A DNA stretch of 32,452 bases from Planctomycetaceae bacterium (GTDB taxonomy: Bacteria > Planctomycetota > Planctomycetia > Planctomycetales > Planctomycetaceae), in contig JADZEF010000261.1 in the NCBI GenBank assembly GCA_020850695.1, positions 1 through 32,452 of the forward strand, written 5' to 3'. Of the stretch, positions 8,194 through 17,001 are shown one piece after another. Both the position numbers and the translations under genes were made by a program. The notes beneath the pieces are model-generated. The model saw nothing but the letters and a program-made list of their open reading frames with translations. It did no database searches and had not been told where the DNA came from. Every line of letters begins with the position of its first letter. The first letter of the stretch is position 1.

Positions 8194-8522
8194 GGTTCGG
8201 CCGCCTTAAGCGTGGCACGACATTCCATGTCGTGAATTCGTGCGGCACGATTTGAAGATTATTGCCAAGCGAAACGACTCGCATGAACCCGATTCATGCG
8301 AGTCGTTTCGCTTGGGCTTGTCTGTTGGCTCACCGCGCTGCTTCACGAGACGGAGTCTCGTGCCACAATTTGGCACGACATTCCATGTCGTGAAATCGGG
8401 CGGCGCGGCCCAAAGACCATTTCAGGCCCGTCAATTCTCATGAACGCGATTCATGGGAATCGATGGGCCTGGCTCATTTGACGGGCTCGCCACGCGGTCT
8501 CACAAAATGGAGTCTCGTGCCA
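8194..8522. other. Convergent intergenic region filled by two tandem repeat copies
   Basis: This 329-bp space between two converging genes consists almost wholly of copies B and C of the three-hairpin element. Copy B begins 18 nt after the S1-like stop codon. The last base of copy C is also the final base of the stop codon (8523-8525) of the large minus-strand gene. Bidirectional transcription termination is a reasonable inference. Confidence 0.7.
8212..8366. repeat. Three-hairpin dispersed element, copy B (best preserved)
   Basis: This is the cleanest copy at 155 bp. Left hairpin: CACGACAT, TCC, ATGTCGTG (8 bp perfect). Centre: a perfect 23-bp stem, 8265-8287 paired with 8293-8315, around the loop CCCGA. 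Right hairpin: CACGAGAC, GGA, GTCTCGTG (8 bp perfect). The two 25-nt ends are imperfect inverted repeats of each other (21 of 25), starting GTGGCACGA and ending TCGTGCCAC. Confidence 0.9.
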
Positions 8523-8523
8523 C
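8370..8523. repeat. Three-hairpin dispersed element, copy C, in tandem with copy B
   Basis: The copy starts 3 nt (AAT) after copy B in the same orientation. The left hairpin is perfect (CACGACAT, TCC, ATGTCGTG). The central stem is about 20 bp, starting GGCCCGTCAATTC and ending GGAATCGATGGGCC, with two wobbles and one A-C mismatch around loop CGCGA at 8445-8449. The right hairpin has lost its left half (CACAAAAT facing GTCTCGTG). The last base overlaps the stop codon of the PQQ-like gene. Confidence 0.85.
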
Positions 8524-11500
8524 TATTGCAGCAGGTCGCCCTGACGCTGCAGCGCCCTCTCGAAGTGCAGCCGGACCATCGTCCGCAGTCCCGTCAGTTC
8601 GACTCGTCCGGCGGACGGGTCGCAACCGAGCAGCACCAGTCGCGACGGCACCAGGTTGTCGCGAAGACCCAGCGTCCTCCCCGTCCGCTTGTCGAAGACC
8701 TCCACCAGCAATGACTGGCGGCTGCCATTCTGCCGGTCGCGGACCTGGCTGAGGCCGATCAGGAACGGCAGGCGATGATGGGGGAGGTCGATGATCGAGC
8801 GGGTCGGCACGGTGCGCTTCCAGCGAACCGCCCCCGTCGCCCGGTCGATGGCGTACAGCTCGCCCGTCACGTTGACGACCGGAAGGAAGGTGTCGGCCGC
8901 AGTGTTGTTGTTGAGCGCGGCGGGACGCGAAATGTCGCGCTGCAGATTGACGTAGAACGTGTCGTCGTCGGTGAAGGCCTTCAAAGTGTTCAGGTTTGGC
9001 AGGTCGAGATTGGGAATTGTCGCTGACGTCAGCGTCTTGTTGGACTTCGGATCGACCAGCAGAACCTGGTTCGTCGTGACGACGACGAGTTGATCGTTCG
9101 GCGTCGCGAGCGTGAAAACCCGCTCGTCGACCGCGAGCGACCAGACCGTCTGGTTCGTGACGGGATCCCAGAGGCGGAGCGTCCGCTCGGAGTCGCCGTC
9201 GGGGGCGAAGAGGAGCTTGCGGCCGAAGGCCCAGCGAAGGATGCCGAGGTCGTCGGTCTTCATCCGGCGGATCTCTTCGCCGGTGTCGGTGCGGAAGACG
9301 ATGAACGAGGAACGATCCGAGGCGAGCATCACCAGGGCCGACTCGTCTCCGTACACGGCTCCGAGGACTTCCGGCTGCGAGCCCAGCGGGTCGATGTCCG
9401 TCCGTTCCCAGAGGATGCGGCCGGTGCGGGGCTCGAGAGCCGCGAGGTACTGCCGCGCGACGAACGAGGCGAAGTTCGGACCGACGGGGCCGGGCCGCAC
9501 ATCGCCCGGAATGGGAAGGTGCTTCAAGGTGGTCGACCAGGTCGGCCCCCCTTCGGAAGCTTCGGTCAGAGAGGCGCCGCACGCCTGGCCGTCAACTCCA
9601 TAAGGGAAAAAATGGCCAACGAGTGCGAGCCGCTGCAATGGCGTCCCCAGTTGCATCGACCGCGGAACGACCAGATCGCCCGTGGCGGCGCCGGAGTAGC
9701 GGTCGATGATCGAGAGTCGATTCCCTTCCGCATTCGACTGCACGCCGCGGTCGAGCAGGAAGAAGCCGGAATCGGGGGGCGTGGCCAGCTTCCTTCGATA
9801 CGGGCCGAACGATTCTTCGAGCCGCGAGTCGATGATCGCGAGGCGGTCCTCTTCGATGCGGACTCGAGAGACCGGCCACGCGGGCGCGGCGAACTCGCGT
9901 CGCAGGGAGCGGACCGGAGACTCGGCGTTCTGCGCATCCAGCCAGGCTCGCGTGGGGCCGTCAGCCGTCTTCAGTTCGGCTGCGTAAGTCTCTTCCAACT
10001 CAACCAGCAGCCGGGCCGACTGGTGGAACATTCCCAGCCGTTCCCAGAGTTCGGCGAGCCCCGCCACGGCGGCGGCCTGCGTGCCGCGATCGGTGCTGTT
10101 GCGGCATTCCAGATAGGCGAGCTCCGCCTGATGAATCCTGCCGTTGTCGGACAACAGCCGGGCCAGGCGGAGACGCACCGTGTCGGCCTCGGGACGGTGG
10201 GCATAAACCGACAGAAAGGCTTCGAGCGATCCGATGTCGCCGCGCGACAGAGCCGTTTCGCGGTCAGCCAGGACTTGCGTCTGCAATCGCTGGTGATCCG
10301 TTTCGCCCGTCTCCGTTTGCAGCCGCGACAGGAACCTGGGGATCCAGCGTCCCGGTGAGACGAAGTGCATCGCGTTGTTCGAGAGAGGCTGCGGCTCGTC
10401 AGCCTCGCGGAGTGCGGCGAACTCGTGGGCCGCCTCGAGCGCCCCGCTGAAATTCTTGACGCGGGCCTGGATCTCGGCCCGGGTCATCAGGTAGTGGGCG
10501 CGGACCGATGGTTCGCGGCAAAGCCGGTCCAGTTCGGCCAGCACTTCGGACACGTTCGTGCCGGCGGTCTCCAGGTCGCGGAACAGGACGTCCCGAAGGA
10601 CGCCCTCGGCCCGCTCGCGCAGTCCGGCGTCATTCGCACTCTGAACGACGGTTCGCAGGTCGAGCCGGGCCGGGTCGAAGTCTCCGTTCGTCAGTCGAAG
10701 GCGGGCGACGAGGAACCGTAGCGAGAAGTTCTCCGGATGCTTCATCAGGTCGGCCGCGGATTCGTCCAGCAGCGTTCCCACAACGCGGTATGCCGTGATC
10801 CGCAGAGGCTCGCACGAAAGGATGAATTCGCCCGATGGAATGAGGTTGCCCAGGCGGACGGGCAGCGGTTCGTCGCGGTCGTCGTCCTCTTCCTCTTCAG
10901 CGTCTGCAATTCTTTCGGACGCAGCATGCTGCAGCGGGAAAGCCATTCCGATGAGCTGCCCGGTGGCGATATCGAGGGCGTTGACCGTCCCGTTGCGGAG
11001 AGGAATCAGATAGCGGAGTCCAGCCCGCACTCCGATGCCGCACGGAATCCCGGTGTTTGTGGCCCAGACGGTCTTCCCGTCAACCAGGCTCAGCCCCCGC
11101 GTCTGGCGGCGTCCGACGACGACCAGCAACGATTCGTTGACGGTCGCGAGATACTCCGCGTCGAGACGAGGAGCGGTCCAGCGAGCCGCCCCCGTCGCGA
11201 TGTCGTGGCAGACGATCTGTGACGAATGATGCGGCATTGCGAGGACGCGGCCGCGCGCACCGATCAGCACATTGGGGAAGGACCTGGAGCCCACCAACCG
11301 CAGGACGTTCGACATGCTGAAGCGGTTGTCGGCCCGTTCGTTTCCCGAGGAGACGGCCCAGAGGAGCGAGCCGGTGTCGCGATCGAGCGCGAGGAGAAAG
11401 CCGGCATTCGTTGGACAGACCAGAACGCCGTCAACCAGCGTCGGGATGCAGGCCTGCTGAGCGCGGAAGTCATCGTAGTCGACGGCGCGGTCGACATATC

Positions 11501-13139
11501 CGAGGGCCTGGCTCCAGAGAAGCTCACCGTTATGGGCCCGCAGGCAGACCGCGGAAATCTGACGGTCGATTTCGATGATGGCGAAAAGCCGGCCATCGTG
11601 GGGGAGCGGAGGCCCGAAGAAATAGGCTCCCTGCAGCGCGTCCCGCGCTCCTCCCGGCGCTCCTCCGAGCGACCAGACGGGGCGCCGCGTCGTCTCCGCA
11701 GCGTCTCCCGTGATGGAGAGGGCAATCAGGCGATTCCAGGAGCGGCTGCGGGATGTTCCCGTGTTGCTCGGATCGGTCGCGCGCTGTGCGGGGCGGGCGG
11801 TCCGGAGGTCGACCGCTTCAATGGCGAAGACCCGGTCGCCGTCCGACGTCAGTAGCCCCAGCACGGAGTTCTCCGCGTGGGCGGGCCCGAAGTCCGGGAT
11901 GGAGGCGTTGTTCGTCGCTCCTTTCACGTCGGGAGCGACGGGATAGCGAAGCGACGCGGCAGTGCGATAGGTCCAGACCGATGCTCCCGACGTCAACGAC
12001 ACCGCACGCAATCCTTCGGCATCGCGAAAGACGACCTGGTCCCCTGCGACGATCGCCTGCGGGGCGCCGGCCGGCGATTGCAGCGCGGAAAGCTTTTCCT
12101 CGCTCCACGTCCTCGCGCGCTCCGTCACGTCGGGAATGGGGGCATTAGCGGGATCGTTGGCGGGAGCCTGGGTTCCGGCCTTCGACGCGGGCGAAACGAG
12201 GGGAGCGACTTTTGTCGCGCTCGGCGATTCGAAGTGAACCCGATCGTCCGCCGTCCACACCGGGGCGAGCCAGGGGACGGTGACGCCGCTTCCCGCGGTG
12301 TGGCCCGCATCGCCATACGGCTGCAACCACTCGATCGACAGCGGCTCGCGGGGCGTCCGGCGATGTTCCGGCCGCAAGGGGAACCGCGGCGTCGCCTTGG
12401 CTGCGTTCAGCGCGAGAAACGCGCGTTCAATCAGGTCCTGGTCGTCGGCCATCACGGCGGCGGCGTGGATCTTCTGCCAGTGAGCGGTCCCGAGCCGTCG
12501 GGCGTGGGCCTTTTCTTCAATGACTCGCCGCCAGAGTCGGACCGCGACGGCCGCTTCTCCCCGCGACATCGCGCGGGAGGCCAGGCGGTCGACCGCATCG
12601 AGAGCGGGCGTCGTCAGGAACAGCCGACGGAGGATCTCCGCATATCCTGCGGGGTCGTTGGATTGATCGGCCTCGCGCAAGAGATCGGCGGCGGCCGCGT
12701 CGGAGAAGTCACGATAGGTCTGGAGTCCTTCGGGACCGAGAGACGTAATCAGCCGCTCGGCCCGCTGGCGAGCGCTTTCGGGAACTCCCTTGTCGAGCGA
12801 CCAGAGAAAGCAATCTTCCCCGCGATCGAGGAGCGACTGCAGCGTGCGAATGGCATCGACGCTGCGGTTCGCCTGGATTTCCTTCTCGGCCCGCGCCATG
12901 TCGCGCTCGATGCTGCGCTCGCGGGCAAGGAAGGCGCGGAGGGGGAGGTTTTCTCGCGGCTCGGGGGGAGGCTCGGCCGCCGGGAGCGTGAGGGGGGGCT
13001 GCATCGGCCCCACGCACAACACGACGAACGCCATGAAACGCGAGAATCGGAATCGCAGTCGACTGACAGGCGCGGTTTCCTTCAGGCCGAACTCCGCAGG
13101 CAACGGAGCCGTCGCAGGAAACAGGCCTGGGAGCGACAT
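8523..13139 (-). CDS. Very large PQQ-like beta-propeller and TPR protein, exported
   Basis: The 1538-residue protein has a long basic N-region and then a hydrophobic export segment (about 35-50, MAFVVLCVGP), with a Pro-rich stretch after it. Residues about 60-250 are helical and TPR-like. About 350-780 carry beta-propeller blades of PQQ/BamB type, recognisable by repeated G-x-x-x-W elements such as ASVWTYR, GELLWSQ, GSLLWAV, GAARWTA and KTVWATN. About 800-1060 is a second helical TPR block (GRIHQAELAYLECR, then GMFHQSARLLVELEE). About 1080-1538 forms a second propeller (GRILWER, NQTVWSL, GAVRWKR). No quinoprotein dehydrogenase active-site motif is evident, so a protein-binding or structural periplasmic role fits better than catalysis. 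The ATG at 13139 has GGAG seven bases upstream; an internal ATG at 13034 has none. Confidence 0.87.
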   Translation of the reverse strand: MSLPGLFPATAPLPAEFGLKETAPVSRLRFRFSRFMAFVVLCVGPMQPPLTLPAAEPPPEPRENLPLRAFLARERSIERDMARAEKEIQANRSVDAIRTLQSLLDRGEDCFLWSLDKGVPESARQRAERLITSLGPEGLQTYRDFSDAAAADLLREADQSNDPAGYAEILRRLFLTTPALDAVDRLASRAMSRGEAAVAVRLWRRVIEEKAHARRLGTAHWQKIHAAAVMADDQDLIERAFLALNAAKATPRFPLRPEHRRTPREPLSIEWLQPYGDAGHTAGSGVTVPWLAPVWTADDRVHFESPSATKVAPLVSPASKAGTQAPANDPANAPIPDVTERARTWSEEKLSALQSPAGAPQAIVAGDQVVFRDAEGLRAVSLTSGASVWTYRTAASLRYPVAPDVKGATNNASIPDFGPAHAENSVLGLLTSDGDRVFAIEAVDLRTARPAQRATDPSNTGTSRSRSWNRLIALSITGDAAETTRRPVWSLGGAPGGARDALQGAYFFGPPLPHDGRLFAIIEIDRQISAVCLRAHNGELLWSQALGYVDRAVDYDDFRAQQACIPTLVDGVLVCPTNAGFLLALDRDTGSLLWAVSSGNERADNRFSMSNVLRLVGSRSFPNVLIGARGRVLAMPHHSSQIVCHDIATGAARWTAPRLDAEYLATVNESLLVVVGRRQTRGLSLVDGKTVWATNTGIPCGIGVRAGLRYLIPLRNGTVNALDIATGQLIGMAFPLQHAASERIADAEEEEDDDRDEPLPVRLGNLIPSGEFILSCEPLRITAYRVVGTLLDESAADLMKHPENFSLRFLVARLRLTNGDFDPARLDLRTVVQSANDAGLRERAEGVLRDVLFRDLETAGTNVSEVLAELDRLCREPSVRAHYLMTRAEIQARVKNFSGALEAAHEFAALREADEPQPLSNNAMHFVSPGRWIPRFLSRLQTETGETDHQRLQTQVLADRETALSRGDIGSLEAFLSVYAHRPEADTVRLRLARLLSDNGRIHQAELAYLECRNSTDRGTQAAAVAGLAELWERLGMFHQSARLLVELEETYAAELKTADGPTRAWLDAQNAESPVRSLRREFAAPAWPVSRVRIEEDRLAIIDSRLEESFGPYRRKLATPPDSGFFLLDRGVQSNAEGNRLSIIDRYSGAATGDLVVPRSMQLGTPLQRLALVGHFFPYGVDGQACGASLTEASEGGPTWSTTLKHLPIPGDVRPGPVGPNFASFVARQYLAALEPRTGRILWERTDIDPLGSQPEVLGAVYGDESALVMLASDRSSFIVFRTDTGEEIRRMKTDDLGILRWAFGRKLLFAPDGDSERTLRLWDPVTNQTVWSLAVDERVFTLATPNDQLVVVTTNQVLLVDPKSNKTLTSATIPNLDLPNLNTLKAFTDDDTFYVNLQRDISRPAALNNNTAADTFLPVVNVTGELYAIDRATGAVRWKRTVPTRSIIDLPHHRLPFLIGLSQVRDRQNGSRQSLLVEVFDKRTGRTLGLRDNLVPSRLVLLGCDPSAGRVELTGLRTMVRLHFERALQRQGDLLQ

Positions 13140-13146
13140 CAGAAAA

Positions 13147-13150
13147 CTCC
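13147..13150 (-). promoter_or_regulatory. Ribosome binding site GGAG fixing the start of the PQQ-like gene
   Basis: On the minus strand GGAG lies 7 nt before the ATG at 13139. The alternative ATG at 13034, which would give a shorter signal peptide, has no such site, so the longer N-terminus is preferred. Confidence 0.6.
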
Positions 13151-13420
13151 GGAAAACCGGAACGTCCGCACGGATCGCGGTTTCCTATTGTATGCGACGG
13201 TACACCCCGCTCGCCATCGGTCTCAGGCTCTCCCTCGGGATTCAAACAGGCAGGGGCCATCGGATTTCGCGGGAACTCGATTGGCGGATTTAAGGTCTCA
13301 ACGAGCGGAGATTTTTGATTGCTGCGGCGGCGACCCGGCGGCAAAATGATCAAGCCCTTCGAATGATCGCACGATCACATGTTTCTCGCGATGTCCGGCG
13401 ATTCGCTCCTCGAAGGGTTC

Positions 13421-13426
13421 AGGAGG
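13421..13426 (+). promoter_or_regulatory. Perfect Shine-Dalgarno AGGAGG deciding the start of the DUF4175-like gene
   Basis: AGGAGG sits 5 nt before the ATG at 13432. The open frame extends a further 117 nt upstream to a TTG, but the strong site picks the ATG. Strong sites are rare in this window, so the gene may be well translated. Confidence 0.8.
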
Positions 13427-13431
13427 CTTCC

Positions 13432-16400
13432 ATGCAGGCGACCTCGACTCACCGGCTTGATATTCCCGATTCGTTGCGGACCAAGCTCCTCGCGTTCCGC
13501 CGGCGATTGTGGACCATCAAATTGATTGAGGGCCTCGCGGCCGGTGCGATCGGGGTGCTGCTGGGATTTCTACTGACCTACGCGGTGGACCGGTTGGTCG
13601 AAACGCCGCGGCTGGTGCGGTGGGGCATCTTTGCCGCGGCGATCGCGGCGTGCCTGTCGGTCCCCTGGGCGCTCGATCGCTGGGTGTATCGGCGTCGCCG
13701 TCTCGACCAGCTGGCCCGTCTTCTGACGCGACGCCACGCGAGCGTCGGCGATCAACTCCTCGGCATTATTGAACTGGCGGGGAACGAGTCGGAGCAGGCG
13801 CGTTCGCCGGAACTCGTGGAAGCCGCGATTCGCCAAGTGGCCGAAGCGGCCGAGAAGCGCGACTTCCGCGATGCGGTCCCTCGTCCGCAGCATTGGCAGC
13901 GCTCCTTTGTAGCGGGCGGTCTCACCGCCGCCGCGGTGGCGCTCCTCATCATCACAACGGCCGCTGCGAAGAATGCCTGGGCCCGGTTCCTCGCTCCGTG
14001 GAGCAACACCCCGCGCTACACCTTCACCGCCATCGAGCCGCTGCCGGAACGGATGATTGTTCCGCACGGCGAGACATTCGAACTCACCGCCCGCCTTGCG
14101 GAGAGGACAGAGCGTCACCCGGCTACTGCTGAAGTGGCAGTTGCGGGATTGCCTCCGATCGAGGTCCCGCTGGTCGATGGCGCCTACAAGTTCGAAGTGC
14201 CAGGGCAGATCAGCACGGGAACACTCCGTTTCACCGCCGGAGACTTCTCGACCGAGATGGCGATCGAGCCGATGCTGCGTCCCGAACTCAGCAAGATGCA
14301 GTCGCGCGTGACGTTGCCCGAGTACCTGGGCCGTCCGGGCGAAGTCGAGAAGCAGATCCGTGGCGGTTCGATGACGGTGGTGAAGGGAGCCCGCACCGAG
14401 TTCACGGCGACCGTCTCTCGCGCGCTGGCCTCCGCGACGATCGACGGTCAGTCGCGCACGGTCAACGAAAAGTCGTTCGCGAGCGAAACGCTGCCGGTCG
14501 AACTCACCCGCCAGGTCGAGTTCGCGTGGCGCGACAAGCACGGCCTGACCGGCAAGGAACCGTTCCGGCTCGAAGTCGTCAGCCACGACGACGAAGCCCC
14601 GTCGCTCATCATCGAGAATCTGCCGCGACAGAAAGTGCTGCTGGTCAGCGAAGTCCTTGCGTTCCAGGTCCGCGCCCGGGATGACTTCGGCGTGAAGCAG
14701 GTCGGCATCGAGTGGAAGGGAATCGACCCGAGCCATCCGAACCCGGCCAAAGGCGAACGGCTGATCGGGGCCGGCGGCAACGACAAGGAGCTCCTGGAGC
14801 TGGCGGCGACGTTCTCGGGAACGCAGTACGGCATCGAGCCGCAACCCGTCGCGGTGCGGTTGTTCGTCGACGACTATCTGCCGGGACGCGAGCGCGTCTA
14901 CTCCCCCGCGTGCGTCTTCGACCTGCTCGACCCTGAGCAGCACGCGATCTGGATCACCGCCCAGCTCGGCCGGTGGCAGAAGCTGTCGCTGGAAGTCCGC
15001 GACAAGGAAATGCAGCTGCACGAAGTGAACAAGGAGCTGCGGGCGATGTCGGGCGAGGAACTCGACCGGCCCGAAAATCGCCGCAAGCTGGAGACGCAGG
15101 CCGCGGCCGAGCGGGCCAACGGGCGACGGCTGACGAACCTCGTTGCCAGCGGCGAAGACCTGTTGAAGCAGGCGATGCGCAATCCCGAGATCGGCGTCGG
15201 CCATCTCGAGAAGTGGGCCGAGATGATGCAGATTCTCAAGGACATTTCTGGCAACCGAATGCCCTCGGTCGCCGACATGCTCAAGCAGGCGAGCACCGCC
15301 CAGCAGGCGGGAGCGAACCCGCCGACCAAACCGTCGCGGATGGCGGGGCAGAACCGCGCCAACATGGCGGGGGGCGACCCGAAGAAGCCGTCTGAGAAGC
15401 CGAACAAGCCGAACGCCGTGCCGACCATCACCGACGTCGAATCGACGATGAACCAGGCGAAGCCGGGTGAGCCGAAGAAGCCGAAGGAGAGCAAGGGGGG
15501 AAGCCCGAAGTTCGGCCTTCCGAACACGATGCTGGCCGGCAATGGCAAGGCGAAAGACGACAACAAGCCCGAAACTCCGGCCGGCCAGAAAGTCGACGAG
15601 GCGGTGAAGGCCCAGCAGGACCTGCTCGCCGAGTTCGACAAGATCGCCGATGAGTTGAACCAGGTTCTCGCGAATCTCGAAGGCACCACGCTGGTCAAGC
15701 GACTGAAAGCGTCGTCCCGCAAGCAGCAGCAGGTGGCCACGAAACTCGGCACGGTCGCGGCCGCGACGTTCGGCGGGGAAGAGACCGCGAAGAGCAAACA
15801 GGGCGAGACGTTCAAGGACCTGTCGGAGGTCGAATCGAAGAGCAGCCGCGATGTGTCGAACATCATGGACGACATGTCGGCCTACTTCGAACGGAGCCGC
15901 TTCATGCGGTTCAAGGCGGTCCTCGACGATATGCGAAAGCAGGACGTCACCGCCGGGCTGCGGACGCTGGGGGATGATCTCCGCAAGGAGAACGGCCTGT
16001 CGATCGCCCAGGCGGAATACTGGAGCGACACGCTCGACCGCTGGGCCGAGGATCTGGTCGAAGTGACGAAGTGCGGGGCGTGTCCCGGCTGCAAGTCGAA
16101 GGGGAGCCTGCCGCCGTCAATCGTGCTCGAAGTGCTTCAGATCCTTGAGGGGGAAGTCAACCTGCGGGAAGAGACACGCGTCGCCGAGCAGGCTCGCCCG
16201 GCCATCAAGAAGGAAGAGCACGACCAGACGTCGCACAAGCTGGCGAAGTCGCAGGACGGGCTCCGCGAGCGGATCGATAAGGTCATTGGGCGCATCCGCG
16301 AGTTGCCGGATGGCGAGACCGACTTCGGCAAGGAGATCGCGCTGCTCACGAAAGTCTCGGGCGTCATGAATGAAGCGACCGAGATTCTCTCGGGCGGCAC

Positions 16401-16695
16401 GACGGGGGCCCCGGCGATTGCGGCCGAAACGGAAGCGATCGAGCTGCTGCTGCAGTCAAAGCGGTTCAATCCGAATGGCGGCGGCGGTGGCGGCGCGAAT
16501 CCCGGCGGCGGCGGCAGCGGCTCGACGAATGACTCAGCTCTGGCGCTGGTCGGCGGCGGGGTCAACGAGAAGGAAGTCCGCGAAGACCGCGGCACCAGCC
16601 AGACGACCGGCACCGCCGGCCCCGTGCTGCCCGAAGAGTTCCGCGCCGGCCTCGACGAATACTTCAACCGGCTCGAAGGCCGGGCGAAGAAGTAG
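13432..16695 (+). CDS. DUF4175-like large membrane-anchored protein
   Basis: The 1087-residue protein begins with three hydrophobic segments (about 31-51, 61-80, 158-178), then a beta-rich extracytoplasmic part (about 190-500, Ig-like spacing such as LTARLAERTERH and FTATVSRALA). Long charged helices and Lys/Pro-rich linkers follow (about 520-750), then helical segments (about 700-1000) and a Gly-rich tail (NPNGGGGGGANPGGGGSGS). Residues 881-887 contain CGACPGC, a CxxCxxC cluster that could hold metal. The arrangement resembles DUF4175-type proteins found near MoxR/BatA loci in planctomycetes, but no such partners are next to it here. It is divergent from the PQQ-like gene, and the two may share a control region at 13140-13431. 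Function is unknown. Confidence 0.8.
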   Translation: MQATSTHRLDIPDSLRTKLLAFRRRLWTIKLIEGLAAGAIGVLLGFLLTYAVDRLVETPRLVRWGIFAAAIAACLSVPWALDRWVYRRRRLDQLARLLTRRHASVGDQLLGIIELAGNESEQARSPELVEAAIRQVAEAAEKRDFRDAVPRPQHWQRSFVAGGLTAAAVALLIITTAAAKNAWARFLAPWSNTPRYTFTAIEPLPERMIVPHGETFELTARLAERTERHPATAEVAVAGLPPIEVPLVDGAYKFEVPGQISTGTLRFTAGDFSTEMAIEPMLRPELSKMQSRVTLPEYLGRPGEVEKQIRGGSMTVVKGARTEFTATVSRALASATIDGQSRTVNEKSFASETLPVELTRQVEFAWRDKHGLTGKEPFRLEVVSHDDEAPSLIIENLPRQKVLLVSEVLAFQVRARDDFGVKQVGIEWKGIDPSHPNPAKGERLIGAGGNDKELLELAATFSGTQYGIEPQPVAVRLFVDDYLPGRERVYSPACVFDLLDPEQHAIWITAQLGRWQKLSLEVRDKEMQLHEVNKELRAMSGEELDRPENRRKLETQAAAERANGRRLTNLVASGEDLLKQAMRNPEIGVGHLEKWAEMMQILKDISGNRMPSVADMLKQASTAQQAGANPPTKPSRMAGQNRANMAGGDPKKPSEKPNKPNAVPTITDVESTMNQAKPGEPKKPKESKGGSPKFGLPNTMLAGNGKAKDDNKPETPAGQKVDEAVKAQQDLLAEFDKIADELNQVLANLEGTTLVKRLKASSRKQQQVATKLGTVAAATFGGEETAKSKQGETFKDLSEVESKSSRDVSNIMDDMSAYFERSRFMRFKAVLDDMRKQDVTAGLRTLGDDLRKENGLSIAQAEYWSDTLDRWAEDLVEVTKCGACPGCKSKGSLPPSIVLEVLQILEGEVNLREETRVAEQARPAIKKEEHDQTSHKLAKSQDGLRERIDKVIGRIRELPDGETDFGKEIALLTKVSGVMNEATEILSGGTTGAPAIAAETEAIELLLQSKRFNPNGGGGGGANPGGGGSGSTNDSALALVGGGVNEKEVREDRGTSQTTGTAGPVLPEEFRAGLDEYFNRLEGRAKK

Positions 16696-16696
16696 A

Positions 16697-16851
16697 GTGG
16701 CACGACATTCCATGTCGTGAAGCCGCGTGGAAGGGTTCGAACACCATTCCAATGCTTGCCGATTCTAATGAAGTCGCTTCATGCGAGTCGATGGGCTTGG
16801 CCCGTTGTATCGGCACGCCGCACCGCTTCACGCGACGGAGTCGCGTGCCAC
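16697..16851. repeat. Three-hairpin dispersed element, copy D
   Basis: The element starts 2 nt after a stop codon. The left hairpin is perfect (CACGACAT, TCC, ATGTCGTG). The right hairpin is CACGCGAC, GGA, GTCGCGTG: relative to copies A and B one base pair has changed from A-T to C-G on both sides, so pairing is kept. The central stem is partly decayed (AATGAAG, TCG, CTTCATG core). The loop position is again 76 nt from the left end and 74 nt from the right. Confidence 0.88.
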
Positions 16852-16854
16852 AAT

Positions 16855-16909
16855 TTGGCACGACATTCCATGTCGTGAACCCACCAGGGAGGATCCAACG
16901 TCGTGCCAA
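16855..16909. repeat. Miniature copy E of the three-hairpin element
   Basis: After the same AAT spacer seen between copies B and C, a complete left hairpin (CACGACAT, TCC, ATGTCGTG) is followed by only about 30 nt. The copy then ends in GTCGTGCCAA, the exact reverse complement of its first ten bases, TTGGCACGAC. The middle and the usual right hairpin are missing, which suggests an internal deletion. Confidence 0.6.
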
Positions 16910-17001
16910 CGCGGGCTCAGGCTTTCCTCCCCTGACGAGAGCGATTGCGGTAAGCTGCCGGACCATCACCCGGTCCCGCACATTCCAACCCGCGCTCACT
17001 C

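Larger units (their letters stand above)
16696..17001. other. Intergenic region with one full and one miniature repeat copy
   Basis: In this 306-bp space, 16697-16851 is element copy D and 16855-16909 is a miniature. The remaining 92 bp before the sugar-kinase ATG must hold its promoter. I see no clear promoter or Shine-Dalgarno there. Confidence 0.55.

Noticed and set aside
8240..8443. 67-codon open frame within the tandem elements
   Set aside because: It reads through the hairpins of copies B and C. The apparent peptide merely translates the palindromes.
9090..10358. 422-codon open frame on the plus strand
   Set aside because: Antisense to the PQQ-like gene with its repeated W-containing blades. 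No start signal or family pattern.
13570..15204. 544-codon open frame on the minus strand
   Set aside because: Antisense to the DUF4175-like gene, which has a perfect AGGAGG and membrane segments.
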